Source of the DNA: Martinezella multihospitum
Lineage (GTDB): Bacteria > Pseudomonadota > Alphaproteobacteria > Rhizobiales > Rhizobiaceae
DNA: 64,000 nt
NCBI RefSeq assembly: GCF_900094585.1
Contig: NZ_FMAG01000003.1
Location: 620,001-684,000, forward strand
Direction of reading: 5' to 3'
Part shown: in pieces, positions 8,799-17,389 of the stretch
Layout of the letters: each line of letters begins with the position of its first letter
How positions within the stretch are numbered: position 1 is the stretch's first letter
The notes under the pieces: model-generated
Databases searched by the model: none
What the model was told of the DNA's origin: nothing
What the model saw: the letters and a program-made list of their open reading frames with translations, nothing else
Position numbers and translations under genes: made by a program

Positions 8799-9306
8799 AC
8801 CGCGCATCGTCGGCGACGACGAACTCATCGAGCTGCGGCGGTGCAACGCTTGTTCCGGCCAGCATGGCATGCACCTGCCCACGATGATGCGTCTGGTGCT
8901 GGAACAGATGGTTCAGCACATCATCCGCCCTCTCGCGCTGGATGCGGCCGCCGCGTTGAATATCGACGATCCGCATCCCGTTCTCCGGCGTCAGCGCCTC
9001 GCAGAACGCCACCAGCCGGCGGTCGACATCCGCCTGCTGCCGGGTCAATTCATCCAGCCGATCATACGGCTCCTCGATGTCGAAGGCCTTCAGGCCTAGC
9101 GTCCCGCCTTCCAACGCGTCGACATAGAACCAGTCCACCGTCAGGATGTGGTTGAGGGTCGCCTTGATCGACGGAAAGAAGCTGACACGCTTGGCCTCGA
9201 ATTCGCCGGGCTGTAACAGGGTACAGGCCCGATAAAGCCGGACATTCGCCAGGGCATTGTTATAGGCGAGCTTGCGAAAGCTGCGCACCGGATCGAAAGC
9301 GGACAT
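8743..9306 (-). CDS. DinB family protein
   Basis: A DinB/YfiT-like four-helix-bundle protein of 187 residues. The likely metal-binding His residues are in ATLNHILTVDWFY and HLFQHQTHHRGQVH, the normal DinB pattern. Members often act as thiol-dependent or other small-molecule transferases, and the substrate here is unknown. It is the last gene of the minus-strand run from ruvC. Its final codons overlap the end of sqdC on the opposite strand. Confidence 0.85.
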   Translation of the reverse strand: MSAFDPVRSFRKLAYNNALANVRLYRACTLLQPGEFEAKRVSFFPSIKATLNHILTVDWFYVDALEGGTLGLKAFDIEEPYDRLDELTRQQADVDRRLVAFCEALTPENGMRIVDIQRGGRIQRERADDVLNHLFQHQTHHRGQVHAMLAGTSVAPPQLDEFVVADDARFRGDELATLGWDETKLMR

Positions 9307-9318
9307 GAAGCCTCCCCC

Positions 9319-9828
9319 TCAAGCCTTGTCGAGATCGCCATCCCGCCAGACCAGATGGCGCGACGTTGCCGGCAGATTTTCGATTTCCTCGGCAATGAAA
9401 TAGGGCGGGATGTCGAGGGCTACCAGCGCTTCCCGCGTCGCCTGCACCCATTTGAATTCCAGATCATTGTCGCCATCCTGGATGCGATGCACGATCTCAC
9501 CGGGGTCGAAGGGAAAATCCGCAGGGATATCCATCAGGTAGTAAAGACCAAGCTCGTGCCAATCCATCTCTTCGTAATGAAAGAAATTCTCGACCGACCA
9601 GAGCAGGCGCCCGACCGTTATATCGACGCCAAGTTCCTCCACCATCTCCCGCCGCAACGTCTCTTCCGAGGTCTCGCCGATCTCGGCCCGGCCGCCCGGA
9701 AACGTCCAGAAGCTTTCATGCACGGCACGATGCACCAGGACATATCCGTCTCGAAATCCAAGACCCGCGACGCGCATCTGGAAGCGCTGAGGACCGGCGT
9801 TCAATCTGATGAGTTTGCGTTTCGACAT
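9319..9828 (-). CDS. NUDIX hydrolase
   Basis: A 169-residue Nudix protein. The Nudix box G-x5-E-x7-REUxEExGU is complete in GGRAEIGETSEETLRREMVE followed by ELGV. An aromatic-rich middle (FFHYEEMDWHELGLYYL) resembles the ADP-ribose/dinucleotide type, but the substrate cannot be deduced. It lies six bases downstream of a phosphoesterase gene and twelve bases before the dinB-like gene, so the three are probably co-transcribed. Confidence 0.9.
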   Translation of the reverse strand: MSKRKLIRLNAGPQRFQMRVAGLGFRDGYVLVHRAVHESFWTFPGGRAEIGETSEETLRREMVEELGVDITVGRLLWSVENFFHYEEMDWHELGLYYLMDIPADFPFDPGEIVHRIQDGDNDLEFKWVQATREALVALDIPPYFIAEEIENLPATSRHLVWRDGDLDKA

Positions 9829-9834
9829 AATCCC

Positions 9835-10737
9835 CTATCCTACGTCGATCACGACGATCTCCGGCGGAACACCAAAGCGCACCGGCGCGATGGAGCAACC
9901 AAGGCCGCCGGAAACGATGATATGTCGCTCTTCCTCGACGATATGGCCGTAGACATACCTGTCACCATAGCGCGATGGTGAATAGGGCGACCAGCCGAAA
10001 ACCCTGACCTGCCCGCCATGGGTGTGTCCCGACAGGGTGAGCGACACGCGTGACGGAACAGCGGGAAAGATATCGGGCTCATGGGCAAGAAGGATCACCG
10101 GCGCGGCATCGCTCACCTGCGCCATGGTCCCTCCGAGATCGTCGAGCCCCCTGGTGAACGGACGCTTCCATCGCATGCTGCGGCGCAAGGCCAGCTGATC
10201 CTCGACACCGGCGAGCCAGAACGCCTGCCCGTCCTTCTCCAGACGCGCCGCGCGGTTGGAATAAACCTCTATGCCGACGGCTGCCAGTGCCCGGTGGCTG
10301 AAGGTCGGCCCGTGGCCGGTTCTTTGTGCCGCGGAATCATGCCACCAGTCGTGGTTGCCGATGATGGCGTGGACGCCGAGCGGCGCTTTCAGCTTTGCCA
10401 GTTCCGCCGCCCAGATACGATGATCGACGCGGGCGGTGATCAGGTCCGTCCCCGAGGTATAGTCGCCGAGCAGAACGATGATATCGCCGCCGAGCTCATT
10501 GGCGCGGGCGCAGATCGAGGCGATGCGCTCGCGGTTCATCCACGGTTCGCAGGCATGGAAGTCGGCCAGCGCCACGACCCTGAGCTTGAGCCCCGGCGTC
10601 CATCCCGGCGGGTTCAACGCGTAGCGGGTGACATTCAGACGAACGACCGGCTCATATCCGAGGGCATATCCTCCGAGAGCCATCAAACCGAAAACGCTGC
10701 CGCCGAAAAGCTTCAGAAAGGCACGACGGCCGAGCAT
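9835..10737 (-). CDS. Calcineurin-like metallophosphoesterase
   Basis: A 300-residue metallophosphoesterase of the YaeI/YkuE type. The N terminus has RRAFLKLFGG followed by a hydrophobic stretch, like a Tat-type signal or membrane anchor. Metal-ligand motifs are visible as ALADFHACEP, LLGDYTSG, IIGNHDWW and SGHTHGGQ. Relatives act on UDP-diacylglucosamine or other phosphodiesters at the membrane, but the substrate here is not known. It directly abuts ruvB, with ruvB stop at 10738 and this start at 10737. Confidence 0.88.
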   Translation of the reverse strand: MLGRRAFLKLFGGSVFGLMALGGYALGYEPVVRLNVTRYALNPPGWTPGLKLRVVALADFHACEPWMNRERIASICARANELGGDIIVLLGDYTSGTDLITARVDHRIWAAELAKLKAPLGVHAIIGNHDWWHDSAAQRTGHGPTFSHRALAAVGIEVYSNRAARLEKDGQAFWLAGVEDQLALRRSMRWKRPFTRGLDDLGGTMAQVSDAAPVILLAHEPDIFPAVPSRVSLTLSGHTHGGQVRVFGWSPYSPSRYGDRYVYGHIVEEERHIIVSGGLGCSIAPVRFGVPPEIVVIDVG

Positions 10738-11778
10738 TCAATCTTCCTCCCGGAACAACCCGAACTGCGCGGCCTCCAAGTCCTTGGGCGGCTGCAGGCC
10801 GAGATGCTTCCAGGCAATCGCGGTCAGAACACGGCCGCGCGGCGTCCTCTGAATGAAACCCTGCTGGATCATGTAGGGTTCGATAATATCCTCGATCGCA
10901 TCCCGCGGTTCGGAAAGGCCGGCGGCAATGGTTTCGATGCCGACAGGCCCGCCGCCGAAATTGACCGCGATCATGTTGAGATAACGCTTGTCGAGCTGAT
11001 CAAAGCCGACATTGTCGACCAGAAGCCGCGTCAGCGCCTCGTCGGCGATCTCCCGTGTCACCGCCTCGACCTTGGCAACCTCGGCAAAATCGCGCACACG
11101 GCGCAGCAGGCGGCCAGCGATGCGCGGCGTTCCACGCGCGCGACGCGCAATCTCGCGCGCACCCTCGTCGGTCATGGCAAGGCCCATCAACCGTGCACCG
11201 CGCCGGACGATCAGCTCCAGTTCCTCGACGGTATAGAAGCTCAGCCGGACGGGGATGCCGAAGCGGTCGCGCAGCGGCGTCGTCAGCAGCCCGAGACGGG
11301 TGGTCGCGGCAACCAGCGTGAATTTGGCGAGATCGATCTTGACCGAACGGGCAGCAGGCCCCTCGCCGATGATGAGATCGAGCTGGAAATCCTCCATGGC
11401 CGGATAGAGGATTTCTTCGACCGCCGGATTGAGACGATGGATTTCGTCGATGAAGAGCACGTCGCGCTCTTCGAGATTGGTGAGCAGTGCGGCCAGATCG
11501 CCCGCCTTGGCGATGACCGGGCCGGAGGTCGAGCGGAAATTGACGCCAAGTTCCTTGGCCATGATCTGCGCCAAAGTCGTCTTGCCGAGGCCGGGCGGGC
11601 CAACGAACAGCACGTGATCCAGCGCCTCGCCGCGCCCCTTGGCCGCTTCGATGAAGACCTTCAGATTGGCGCGCGCCTCCGCCTGGCCGGTGAATTCGTC
11701 CAGCGATTGCGGCCTGAGCGTCGCATCGATGTCTTCGCCCCGCTTTTCTGGCGATATCAGACGTGCGGCTTCACTCAT
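10738..11778 (-). CDS. ruvB: Holliday junction branch migration helicase RuvB
   Basis: An AAA+ motor of the RuvAB branch-migration complex, 346 residues with the chosen start at MSEAARL. The frame is open further upstream to 11847 but that part is not conserved. Walker [10 protein letters not shown], Walker [12 protein letters not shown], sensor [10 protein letters not shown] and the winged-helix C terminus ([24 protein letters not shown]) are all present. It is followed immediately by the phosphoesterase gene and preceded by ruvA after about 150 bases. Confidence 0.97.
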   Translation of the reverse strand: MSEAARLISPEKRGEDIDATLRPQSLDEFTGQAEARANLKVFIEAAKGRGEALDHVLFVGPPGLGKTTLAQIMAKELGVNFRSTSGPVIAKAGDLAALLTNLEERDVLFIDEIHRLNPAVEEILYPAMEDFQLDLIIGEGPAARSVKIDLAKFTLVAATTRLGLLTTPLRDRFGIPVRLSFYTVEELELIVRRGARLMGLAMTDEGAREIARRARGTPRIAGRLLRRVRDFAEVAKVEAVTREIADEALTRLLVDNVGFDQLDKRYLNMIAVNFGGGPVGIETIAAGLSEPRDAIEDIIEPYMIQQGFIQRTPRGRVLTAIAWKHLGLQPPKDLEAAQFGLFREED

Positions 11779-11932
11779 GTCAGAGGTTCCATTCCCGGTA
11801 TGCGTTTCGCAGGCCCTGCGCCGAAGGCGGCACTTGCTCTGCCGCACTCAAAAATAGTCTTCGACAACGAAGCGCCACACGTCGATCTCTCGACTTTGCG
11901 ACAATAGTAAGGATTGCGGAAGGTGCAAAGCC

Positions 11933-12547
11933 TCACCGCGACAGTTCCTTCAAGCCGAAACGGATCAACTTGGCGCTGTCCGCCCCCTCGCCGGCCGTCT
12001 TCAATGCCGCGGCAACGGCGTTGGCCGCCTGATCGCGGGAGTAGCCGAGATTGGTAAGCGCCGAAACGGCATCGGCAACGGGCGCTGCGGCAACGCCTTC
12101 CCCGAGCTCCTGTTTCAGCCCGATATTGGCGGCATCGCCAGCAAAGGCCGGCGCCTTGTTCTTCAGTTCCGTCACGATGCGCATCGCGACCTTCGGGCCG
12201 ACGCCCGGCGCCCGCGAAACGGCGGCGCGATCCTGCAGGGCGATCGCATTGGCAAGCTCGGCCGGCGTCAGCGTCGACAGCAACGCCAGCGCCACTTTCG
12301 CGCCGACACCCTGAACCGTCTGCACGATGTTGAACCACTCGCGCTCCAGCGCCGTCATGAAGCCGAAAAGCCGGATCTGGTCCTCACGTACATAGGTCTC
12401 GATGAAGAGGATGCAGGCCTCGCCGACGGAACCGAGCTTCGACAGCGTCCGGGCCGAACAATAGGCGACGTAGCAGACGCCATGCACATCCACGAGCACA
12501 TAGTCCTCGCCGATTTCTTCGATTGTGCCTTTCAGCTTGCCGATCAT
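11933..12547 (-). CDS. ruvA: Holliday junction DNA-binding protein RuvA
   Basis: A 204-residue RuvA. The N-terminal OB fold starts [12 protein letters not shown]. Helix-hairpin-helix motifs include [14 protein letters not shown] and [17 protein letters not shown]. The C-terminal domain III contacts RuvB and ends with [15 protein letters not shown]. It binds four-way junctions and loads RuvB. In rhizobia ruvC normally precedes it directly, but here a vapBC pair intervenes. Confidence 0.96.
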   Translation of the reverse strand: MIGKLKGTIEEIGEDYVLVDVHGVCYVAYCSARTLSKLGSVGEACILFIETYVREDQIRLFGFMTALEREWFNIVQTVQGVGAKVALALLSTLTPAELANAIALQDRAAVSRAPGVGPKVAMRIVTELKNKAPAFAGDAANIGLKQELGEGVAAAPVADAVSALTNLGYSRDQAANAVAAALKTAGEGADSAKLIRFGLKELSR

Positions 12548-12559
12548 GAATTGCGTCCG

Positions 12560-12979
12560 TCAAGGATGGGTTTCGGGGGAAATGAGGTCAACGGTGGGAA
12601 AATAGGACCGGTAGCGGGAGGCATCCCGTGTCAACAGCCTGTGCCTTCGCCACTCGGCATGCGCCCCGATCAGGAAGTCCGGAAGCGTTCTGTCCCGTTG
12701 GCCGCCGGCAAGCCGATAGAGGCGATGCGCCTTGCCGGCTCGAAACGCAGCCTCGAATGGTATGGTCTCACGCTTCATATCGAGCCAGGACAAGGCGACC
12801 GTCAATTCGTCCTCGCCCAAAGACGAGGCGGCAAGTTCGGACCAGACCACCGGGCTGATGACAAGGTCGCCCTCGCCGACACATTGTTTCAACAGCTTTG
12901 CCGACCACTGCCGCTGGACCGAAGCCGGGCCGAGAATATCGATGAAGATATTGGTATCAACGAGGGTCGACGTCGTCAC
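12560..12979 (-). CDS. vapC: PIN-domain ribonuclease toxin (VapC-like)
   Basis: A 139-residue PIN-domain protein. Acidic active-site residues are in LVDTNIFIDIL at the N terminus, VWSELAAS near the middle, PDFLIGAHA and TRDASRYRSYFP near the end. This is the pattern of VapC toxins that cut RNA. It overlaps the upstream antitoxin gene by 23 bases, the usual arrangement for vapBC. It lies only 13 bases upstream of ruvA, so its transcript may read into ruvA. Confidence 0.87.
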   Translation of the reverse strand: MTTSTLVDTNIFIDILGPASVQRQWSAKLLKQCVGEGDLVISPVVWSELAASSLGEDELTVALSWLDMKRETIPFEAAFRAGKAHRLYRLAGGQRDRTLPDFLIGAHAEWRRHRLLTRDASRYRSYFPTVDLISPETHP

Positions 12980-13220
12980 GCGGACCTCTTAGAAACTCAA
13001 TGAATTCGTCGGTCGTCATGCCACCGAGGTCGATCGTACCTCTGACCCGCTCTGCCCAATCGTCGAAATCCCGAATGGCTGGATCGGATGCCTCAGCGAT
13101 TTTTACGAGCATCGCACCGCCGCCGGAGGCGATGAAATCAACCTCCGAACCTGGACCAATGCCGAGCCGGTCTCGAATTTCCTTTGGGATGGTCACCTGA
13201 CCTTTTTCCGTCACACGCAT
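12957..13220 (-). CDS. vapB: AbrB/MazE-type antitoxin (VapB-like)
   Basis: An 87-residue protein with an N-terminal swapped-hairpin AbrB domain (RVTEKGQVTIPKEIRDRLGI). Its acidic C-terminal tail (DDWAERVRG, TTDEFIEFL) is likely to wrap the toxin. It precedes and overlaps the PIN toxin gene. Two copies of a nine-base direct repeat lie directly upstream of its start and may be its operator. Confidence 0.87.
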   Translation of the reverse strand: MRVTEKGQVTIPKEIRDRLGIGPGSEVDFIASGGGAMLVKIAEASDPAIRDFDDWAERVRGTIDLGGMTTDEFIEFLRGPRDDVDPR

Positions 13221-13221
13221 G

Positions 13222-13244
13222 GTAATACCTCTTCAGTAATACCT
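13222..13244 (-). promoter_or_regulatory. Direct repeat upstream of vapB (possible autoregulatory operator)
   Basis: GTAATACCT occurs at 13222-13230 and again at 13236-13244, with five bases between. On the gene strand the copy nearest the start reads AGGTATTAC and may also supply the ribosome-binding AGG. Antitoxins of this class usually bind repeats over their own promoter, so this is a candidate operator. Confidence 0.45.
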
Positions 13245-13275
13245 AGCGGCCCAACAAGAACAAGTCAAGAACATA

Positions 13276-13788
13276 CTACCCGGCGAGCGCTGCCTGCCGC
13301 AGCCGGCTGGCGCCGCGGTTATGGGCATGGCATATGGCGATGGCGAGCGCATCGGCTGCGTCGCTGCCCTTGAACTCGACCTTGGGCATCAGGATCTTCA
13401 GCATCATGTGGATCTGCTGCTTCTCGCCGTGGCCGACGCCGATGACGGCCTTCTTGACCGCATTCGGCGCATATTCCGAGACCGGCAGGCCGGCGCGCGC
13501 CGGCACCAGCATGACGACGCCACGCGCCTGGCCGAGCTTCAAAGTCGCCACAGCATCCTTGTTGACGAAGGTCTGCTCGACGGCCGCCTCATCCGGCTGG
13601 TAGCTGTGAACGATCTCGGCAAGACCGTCATGCAGTTGGCAAAGACGGGATGCCAGATCCATGTCGCCATCCGACGTCACGGTTCCGGACGCCACGAAGC
13701 GCAGGGAATTGCCAAGCGTATCGATGATGCCCCAGCCGGTGCGGCGCAAGCCCGGATCGATGCCGATGATGCGAATCGTATTTTGCAT
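13276..13788 (-). CDS. ruvC: Crossover junction endodeoxyribonuclease RuvC
   Basis: The Holliday junction resolvase, 170 residues. Catalytic acidic residues are in [29 protein letters not shown] and the C-terminal [17 protein letters not shown]. It is the first gene of the ruv operon on the minus strand. A LexA-like box lies about 45 bases upstream of its start. Confidence 0.97.
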   Translation of the reverse strand: MQNTIRIIGIDPGLRRTGWGIIDTLGNSLRFVASGTVTSDGDMDLASRLCQLHDGLAEIVHSYQPDEAAVEQTFVNKDAVATLKLGQARGVVMLVPARAGLPVSEYAPNAVKKAVIGVGHGEKQQIHMMLKILMPKVEFKGSDAADALAIAICHAHNRGASRLRQAALAG

Positions 13789-13831
13789 GGGTCAACCTAT
13801 CTTTCAGGCCCGACATGTGCCAGCAAAATGT

Positions 13832-13846
13832 GAACAAAACAAAAAC
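13832..13846 (-). promoter_or_regulatory. Possible LexA (SOS) box upstream of ruvC
   Basis: On the ruvC strand the sequence reads GTTT-N7-GTTC. The alphaproteobacterial LexA consensus is GTTC-N7-GTTC, so one base differs. The position in the ruvC promoter region fits the SOS control known for ruvCAB in this group. Confidence 0.45.
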
Positions 13847-13979
13847 AACGCACAGATTGCGATTGCCGGAGCCGCGCTGAAAACATCGTGACGAAATTGC
13901 GGCGACAGGGTTTGGAATGAGGGAGCAGCACTCCTACATGTGCAAGCAACCCCTCCTTTCCACCACGCAGGTTCTTGCC

Positions 13980-14978
13980 ATGGTTCCCTTTTCCATCCTC
14001 GATCTTTCGCCCGTTGCCGAAGGCAGCACCATCCGCCAGTCCTTCGACAGTTCGAAGCGCATGGCGCAAAAGGCGGAAGAGCTTGGCTACAACAGGTTCT
14101 GGCTGGCCGAACATCACGGCATGCCGGGCGTCGCGAGCGCTGCGACGTCGGTCGTCATCGGCCATATCGGCGCGGCAACCTCGCGCATCCGCATCGGTTC
14201 TGGCGGCGTCATGCTGCCGAACCACTCTCCGCTTGTCATTGCCGAACAGTTCGGCACGCTGGAAGCCCTGTTTCCCGGCCGTGTCGATCTTGGTCTTGGC
14301 CGCGCGCCGGGCACGGACATGCGCACGGCGCAGGCGTTGCGCCGCAATATCGATGCAGGCGCGCAAAACTTCCCCCAGGATATCGTCGAACTGCAGCATC
14401 TCTTCAGCCCGGCCGATGAGGGCCAGATCATCCTTGCCGTTCCCGGCCATGGCGCCAATGTGCCGATCTGGCTGCTTGGTTCGAGCCTTTACAGCGCCCA
14501 TCTCGCCGCCATGCTCGGCCTGCCCTATGCCTTCGCCTCGCATTTCGCGCCGGAAGCCCTGATGGATGCCATCGCCATCTATCGCGAGCGCTTCACGCCT
14601 TCGGCCACGCTCGGCAAGCCCTATGTCATGGTCGGCGTCATGGGCGCGGTGGCGGAGACGGATGAAGAGGCGCAGTATCACTTCACCTCGGCACAGCAGC
14701 AATTCGTCAATCTCCGCCGCAACGTGCGCGGTCCCTTCCCGCGCCCGCGCAGCGACATGGACGATTTCTGGACGCCGATGGAAAAGCTGAACGTAGAAAA
14801 TACGCTGCGCTACGCTGTGGTCGGCTCGCCTGCGACGGCCGAAACGAAGCTCTCGCAGTTCATTAGGGATACCGAGGCTAACGAAGTCATCATATCGATG
14901 CCGATCCATGACATCGAAGCGCGGCTGAAATCGGTGGAGCTCTTCGCAACGCTTCCGAGCTTCCAGAAAGTCTCCTGA
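13980..14978 (+). CDS. LLM-class flavin-dependent oxidoreductase
   Basis: A bacterial-luciferase-like protein of about 332 residues, using F/FMN-type flavin. The N terminus [11 protein letters not shown], the segment [15 protein letters not shown] and [10 protein letters not shown] are characteristic of the MsnO8/YhbW branch of the family. The ATG at 13980 is chosen because conservation begins there; the open frame extends upstream to 13917. The substrate is unknown. It is divergent from ruvC. Confidence 0.87.
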   Translation: MVPFSILDLSPVAEGSTIRQSFDSSKRMAQKAEELGYNRFWLAEHHGMPGVASAATSVVIGHIGAATSRIRIGSGGVMLPNHSPLVIAEQFGTLEALFPGRVDLGLGRAPGTDMRTAQALRRNIDAGAQNFPQDIVELQHLFSPADEGQIILAVPGHGANVPIWLLGSSLYSAHLAAMLGLPYAFASHFAPEALMDAIAIYRERFTPSATLGKPYVMVGVMGAVAETDEEAQYHFTSAQQQFVNLRRNVRGPFPRPRSDMDDFWTPMEKLNVENTLRYAVVGSPATAETKLSQFIRDTEANEVIISMPIHDIEARLKSVELFATLPSFQKVS

Positions 14979-15057
14979 TTATCGGGAAAATAATAACCGG
15001 TGAGCCGAACTCTGCGTGCGGCTCACCGGAGGATCGCCCACCAGATTATCGACAAGC

Positions 15058-15495
15058 TCAAGCGACAAGCCTCGTCTTCCAATGACGCCGGACGAGCATA
15101 TCCAGCGACAGCTTGCCGGCGCCGGAGACGATCAGGGCAAACATGCCGCCTGCAATCGCCAGGTCCTTTTCGAAATGCAGCAATTCGTTGTGGCTGGCGA
15201 AGTTCGTGTGAAAGAGCGTCGCTGTCAGCAGGCAGAACACGCCGAGGCCGAACGCCGCCAGGCGGGTCATCAACCCCAACGCAATGGCAATGCCGGCGGC
15301 GAGCTGCAGCACGATGGTTGCGATCGCGATCGGGGCTGATACGCCGAGCTTGGCCATGGCCTCCAGGGCAGTGTCGAAGTTGCTGGCGAGTTCGATGCCC
15401 TCTTCCAGAAAGAGCAGCGACAGCAGGATGCGGCCGAACAGCAGTGCCATATCGGCGAAATTGACCAGAATGGCATTCTCCTCTTCGAATTCCAT
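15058..15495 (-). CDS. DoxX family membrane protein
   Basis: A four-helix DoxX-type inner-membrane protein of about 145 residues. Hydrophobic segments cover roughly residues 15-35, 50-75, 80-100 and 110-130, with the motif FLEEGIELASN after the first. The ATG at 15495 has AAGGAG seven bases upstream, better than the ATG at 15516. It ends a minus-strand run with a TPR protein and an exported metallo-beta-lactamase-fold hydrolase that faces an ECF sigma factor gene. Confidence 0.85.
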   Translation of the reverse strand: MEFEEENAILVNFADMALLFGRILLSLLFLEEGIELASNFDTALEAMAKLGVSAPIAIATIVLQLAAGIAIALGLMTRLAAFGLGVFCLLTATLFHTNFASHNELLHFEKDLAIAGGMFALIVSGAGKLSLDMLVRRHWKTRLVA

Positions 15496-15601
15496 GGTCT
15501 TTCTCCTTCCCATCATGAATTCGGCGAAGCTCCGATCGTCGCCGGCGGCATCTCCGTGACATGGTCAAAAGAAATGCCGCCGGAACGATGGAGATCGGGC
15601 C

Positions 15602-16063
15602 TCAGTTGCTGGCCTTGGCTGATATCGCCTTGGTCAGATCCTCAAGCTCCTCGCACCCCGCCGGGCAAAGCTTGGTGAGTGCTGCCAGCTGCTCGCGGGC
15701 CTTGGGCATATCGCCGGTCTCGACATAGAGTTCGCCGAGATATTCATGCGCGCCCTTGTGGTCCGGCTGCAGTTCCAGCGCCTTGGTGTAGTAGGTGAGC
15801 GACGTCTTGAAATCGCCGGTCTTGCGCAGGGTGAAGCCCATCAGATTGTAGACATCGGCCTGCTGGTGCTCCTCGGCGATATCGCGAAGCTCGGCGAGCG
15901 CGCCGGCATAGTCCTTCGCGTCAATCTTGGCGCGGACCGAGGTAAGGTCCGGCGCATCGGTCGACTCCATATTGTCGACGGCAAAGGCGACGCCTGCCGT
16001 GGCGGCCGGAAGGATGGCGACGGCGCTCAAGGCGGCGACCGCGAAAATGGCATGTCTGAACAT
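15602..16063 (-). CDS. Exported tetratricopeptide-repeat protein
   Basis: A secreted protein of about 153 residues. A signal peptide ending GVAFA is followed by TPR-like repeats, for example ADVYNLMGFTLRKTGDFKTS and KGAHEYLGELYVETGDMPKA. Two cysteines near the end (LCPAGCEEL) could form a disulfide. GAGGAG lies eight bases before the start at 16063. It is 25 bases downstream of the hydrolase gene and probably shares its promoter. Confidence 0.82.
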   Translation of the reverse strand: MFRHAIFAVAALSAVAILPAATAGVAFAVDNMESTDAPDLTSVRAKIDAKDYAGALAELRDIAEEHQQADVYNLMGFTLRKTGDFKTSLTYYTKALELQPDHKGAHEYLGELYVETGDMPKAREQLAALTKLCPAGCEELEDLTKAISAKASN

Positions 16064-16088
16064 GGTAGTTGCTCCTCTTTCTGGCCGT

Positions 16089-17063
16089 TCAGGCCTGGAT
16101 GGTGGGGGTAAATCCGTAGGCATTGCCGTCCTTGACGAAGGTGCCGGAGCCGGGGAACGGGAAATGCGAACCGCAGATCCTGATCTTGTCGGCAATGACG
16201 CGATCGATCAGCCTGCGGCGGGTGGTAACGGCCATCGGGCCGTCCTGGTCGTAAGCGCCTTCCCATTCCGGATGGGGTGCAAGCAACGCCGGCACATACA
16301 TGATGTCGGCTGAGACCATCAGCTGCTCACTGCCGCCATCGATGAGGAAGACGGAATGGCCCGGTGTATGGCCATAGGCGGCCAGCATGTGCACGCCGGG
16401 CGCCACTTCGGCATTATCCTCGACCAGCTTCCAGTTCTTCCACGTCGGGAAGACGGAGGCGATGCGTCGGCCGGCTTCCTTGCGGCCCTCCGCCAGCTTG
16501 TCGACACGGCCGGGATCGGTCCACCAATTGTACTCGGCGGCGTTGACGATCAGCTCGGCATTCGGGAAAACGGCCGCATTCGTTCCCTTTTCCATAAGGC
16601 CCCAGACGTGGTCCGGATGGAAATGCGAGATCATGATCGTATCGATCTTCTTGTAGTCGATGCCGGCGGCGGCCATGTTGGCTGGCAGGTGCGTGGCATT
16701 GGTCTGCCATTGCCCGACACCCGAACCCGCATCCATCATGATCTTGCGGCCGCCGATATCGAGAACGACGACGGTCAGCGGAATCGGCATGAAGTCGGTG
16801 GTCAGACCGGCCTTGGAAAGCGCCTCCTTGGTGTCGTCGACGGACGCGTTCTTGATGAAGGCCGGATCATGCGGCTTGCGCCAGATGCCGTCATAGATGG
16901 CCGTGACCTCGATCGAACCGACCTTGTATTTATAGAAGCCGACCGTCGGCTCCAGCGGGGTTGCGGCATAGGCTTGCGGGATGAATTCGAGCTTCGACGA
17001 CAGCCCGAAGGCTGCCGCGGCAGCGGCCGTGCCAAGCACGGCGCGGCGGGTCATATCAAACAT
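16089..17063 (-). CDS. Exported MBL-fold metallo-hydrolase
   Basis: A 324-residue metallo-beta-lactamase-fold enzyme. The N terminus carries TRRAVLG followed by an alanine-rich hydrophobic run and a cleavage site at QAYA, a Tat-type signal. Zn ligands are in MISHFHPDHVWG and YGHTPGHS, with a final His in CGSHFPFPG. The substrate is unknown, and relatives include lactonases and methyl parathion hydrolase-like enzymes. GAGGAG precedes the start. A promoter motif shared with the divergent sigma factor gene lies at 17141-17168. Confidence 0.87.
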   Translation of the reverse strand: MFDMTRRAVLGTAAAAAAFGLSSKLEFIPQAYAATPLEPTVGFYKYKVGSIEVTAIYDGIWRKPHDPAFIKNASVDDTKEALSKAGLTTDFMPIPLTVVVLDIGGRKIMMDAGSGVGQWQTNATHLPANMAAAGIDYKKIDTIMISHFHPDHVWGLMEKGTNAAVFPNAELIVNAAEYNWWTDPGRVDKLAEGRKEAGRRIASVFPTWKNWKLVEDNAEVAPGVHMLAAYGHTPGHSVFLIDGGSEQLMVSADIMYVPALLAPHPEWEGAYDQDGPMAVTTRRRLIDRVIADKIRICGSHFPFPGSGTFVKDGNAYGFTPTIQA

Positions 17064-17140
17064 CGCAATATCTCCTCAGGGTTATGGCTTTTCGGGCCAG
17101 GCGGAGGTCGCAAGCAATTGCGGCCATCCACTGAGGAAGA

Positions 17141-17168
17141 AGATCGACGGTCATGGGTACTTATTCCC
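17141..17168 (-). promoter_or_regulatory. Putative ECF promoter driving the hydrolase-TPR-DoxX run
   Basis: On the minus strand GGGAATAA (17168-17161) is followed by 14 bases and CGATCT (17146-17141). The same two boxes with the same spacing occur on the plus strand upstream of the sigma factor gene. The spacing and GGAA-type -35 are like ECF promoters. Confidence 0.6.
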
Positions 17169-17289
17169 AGTCGGCCGAAAATTTCTTACAAGTCATTGAA
17201 ATTCATTCGATTATTTTAACAATTGGAGATTGAACGGATGGAATGACGGACATTCCGCACCCTCCCACGCTCGATTTTTTCATCCAATC

Positions 17290-17317
17290 GGGAATAAACC
17301 CCGCGCGAGTGCGATCT
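17290..17317 (+). promoter_or_regulatory. Putative autoregulated ECF promoter upstream of the sigma factor gene
   Basis: GGGAATAA (17290-17297), 14 bases, then CGATCT (17312-17317). It matches the motif in front of the divergent hydrolase gene in both boxes and spacing. It would place the transcription start near 17325, which rules out translation starts before that point. Confidence 0.6.
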
Positions 17318-17389
17318 AGCCTTTCAGGCAACATTGCAAGCGCCTTATCCGAAGCTTACAGTCGGCATCGGCGTTTTGCGGGGATCATG

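Noticed and set aside
10081..11907. A 608-codon open frame antisense to ruvB and the phosphoesterase
   Set aside because: It runs through two recognised genes on the other strand; no promoter or family signal.
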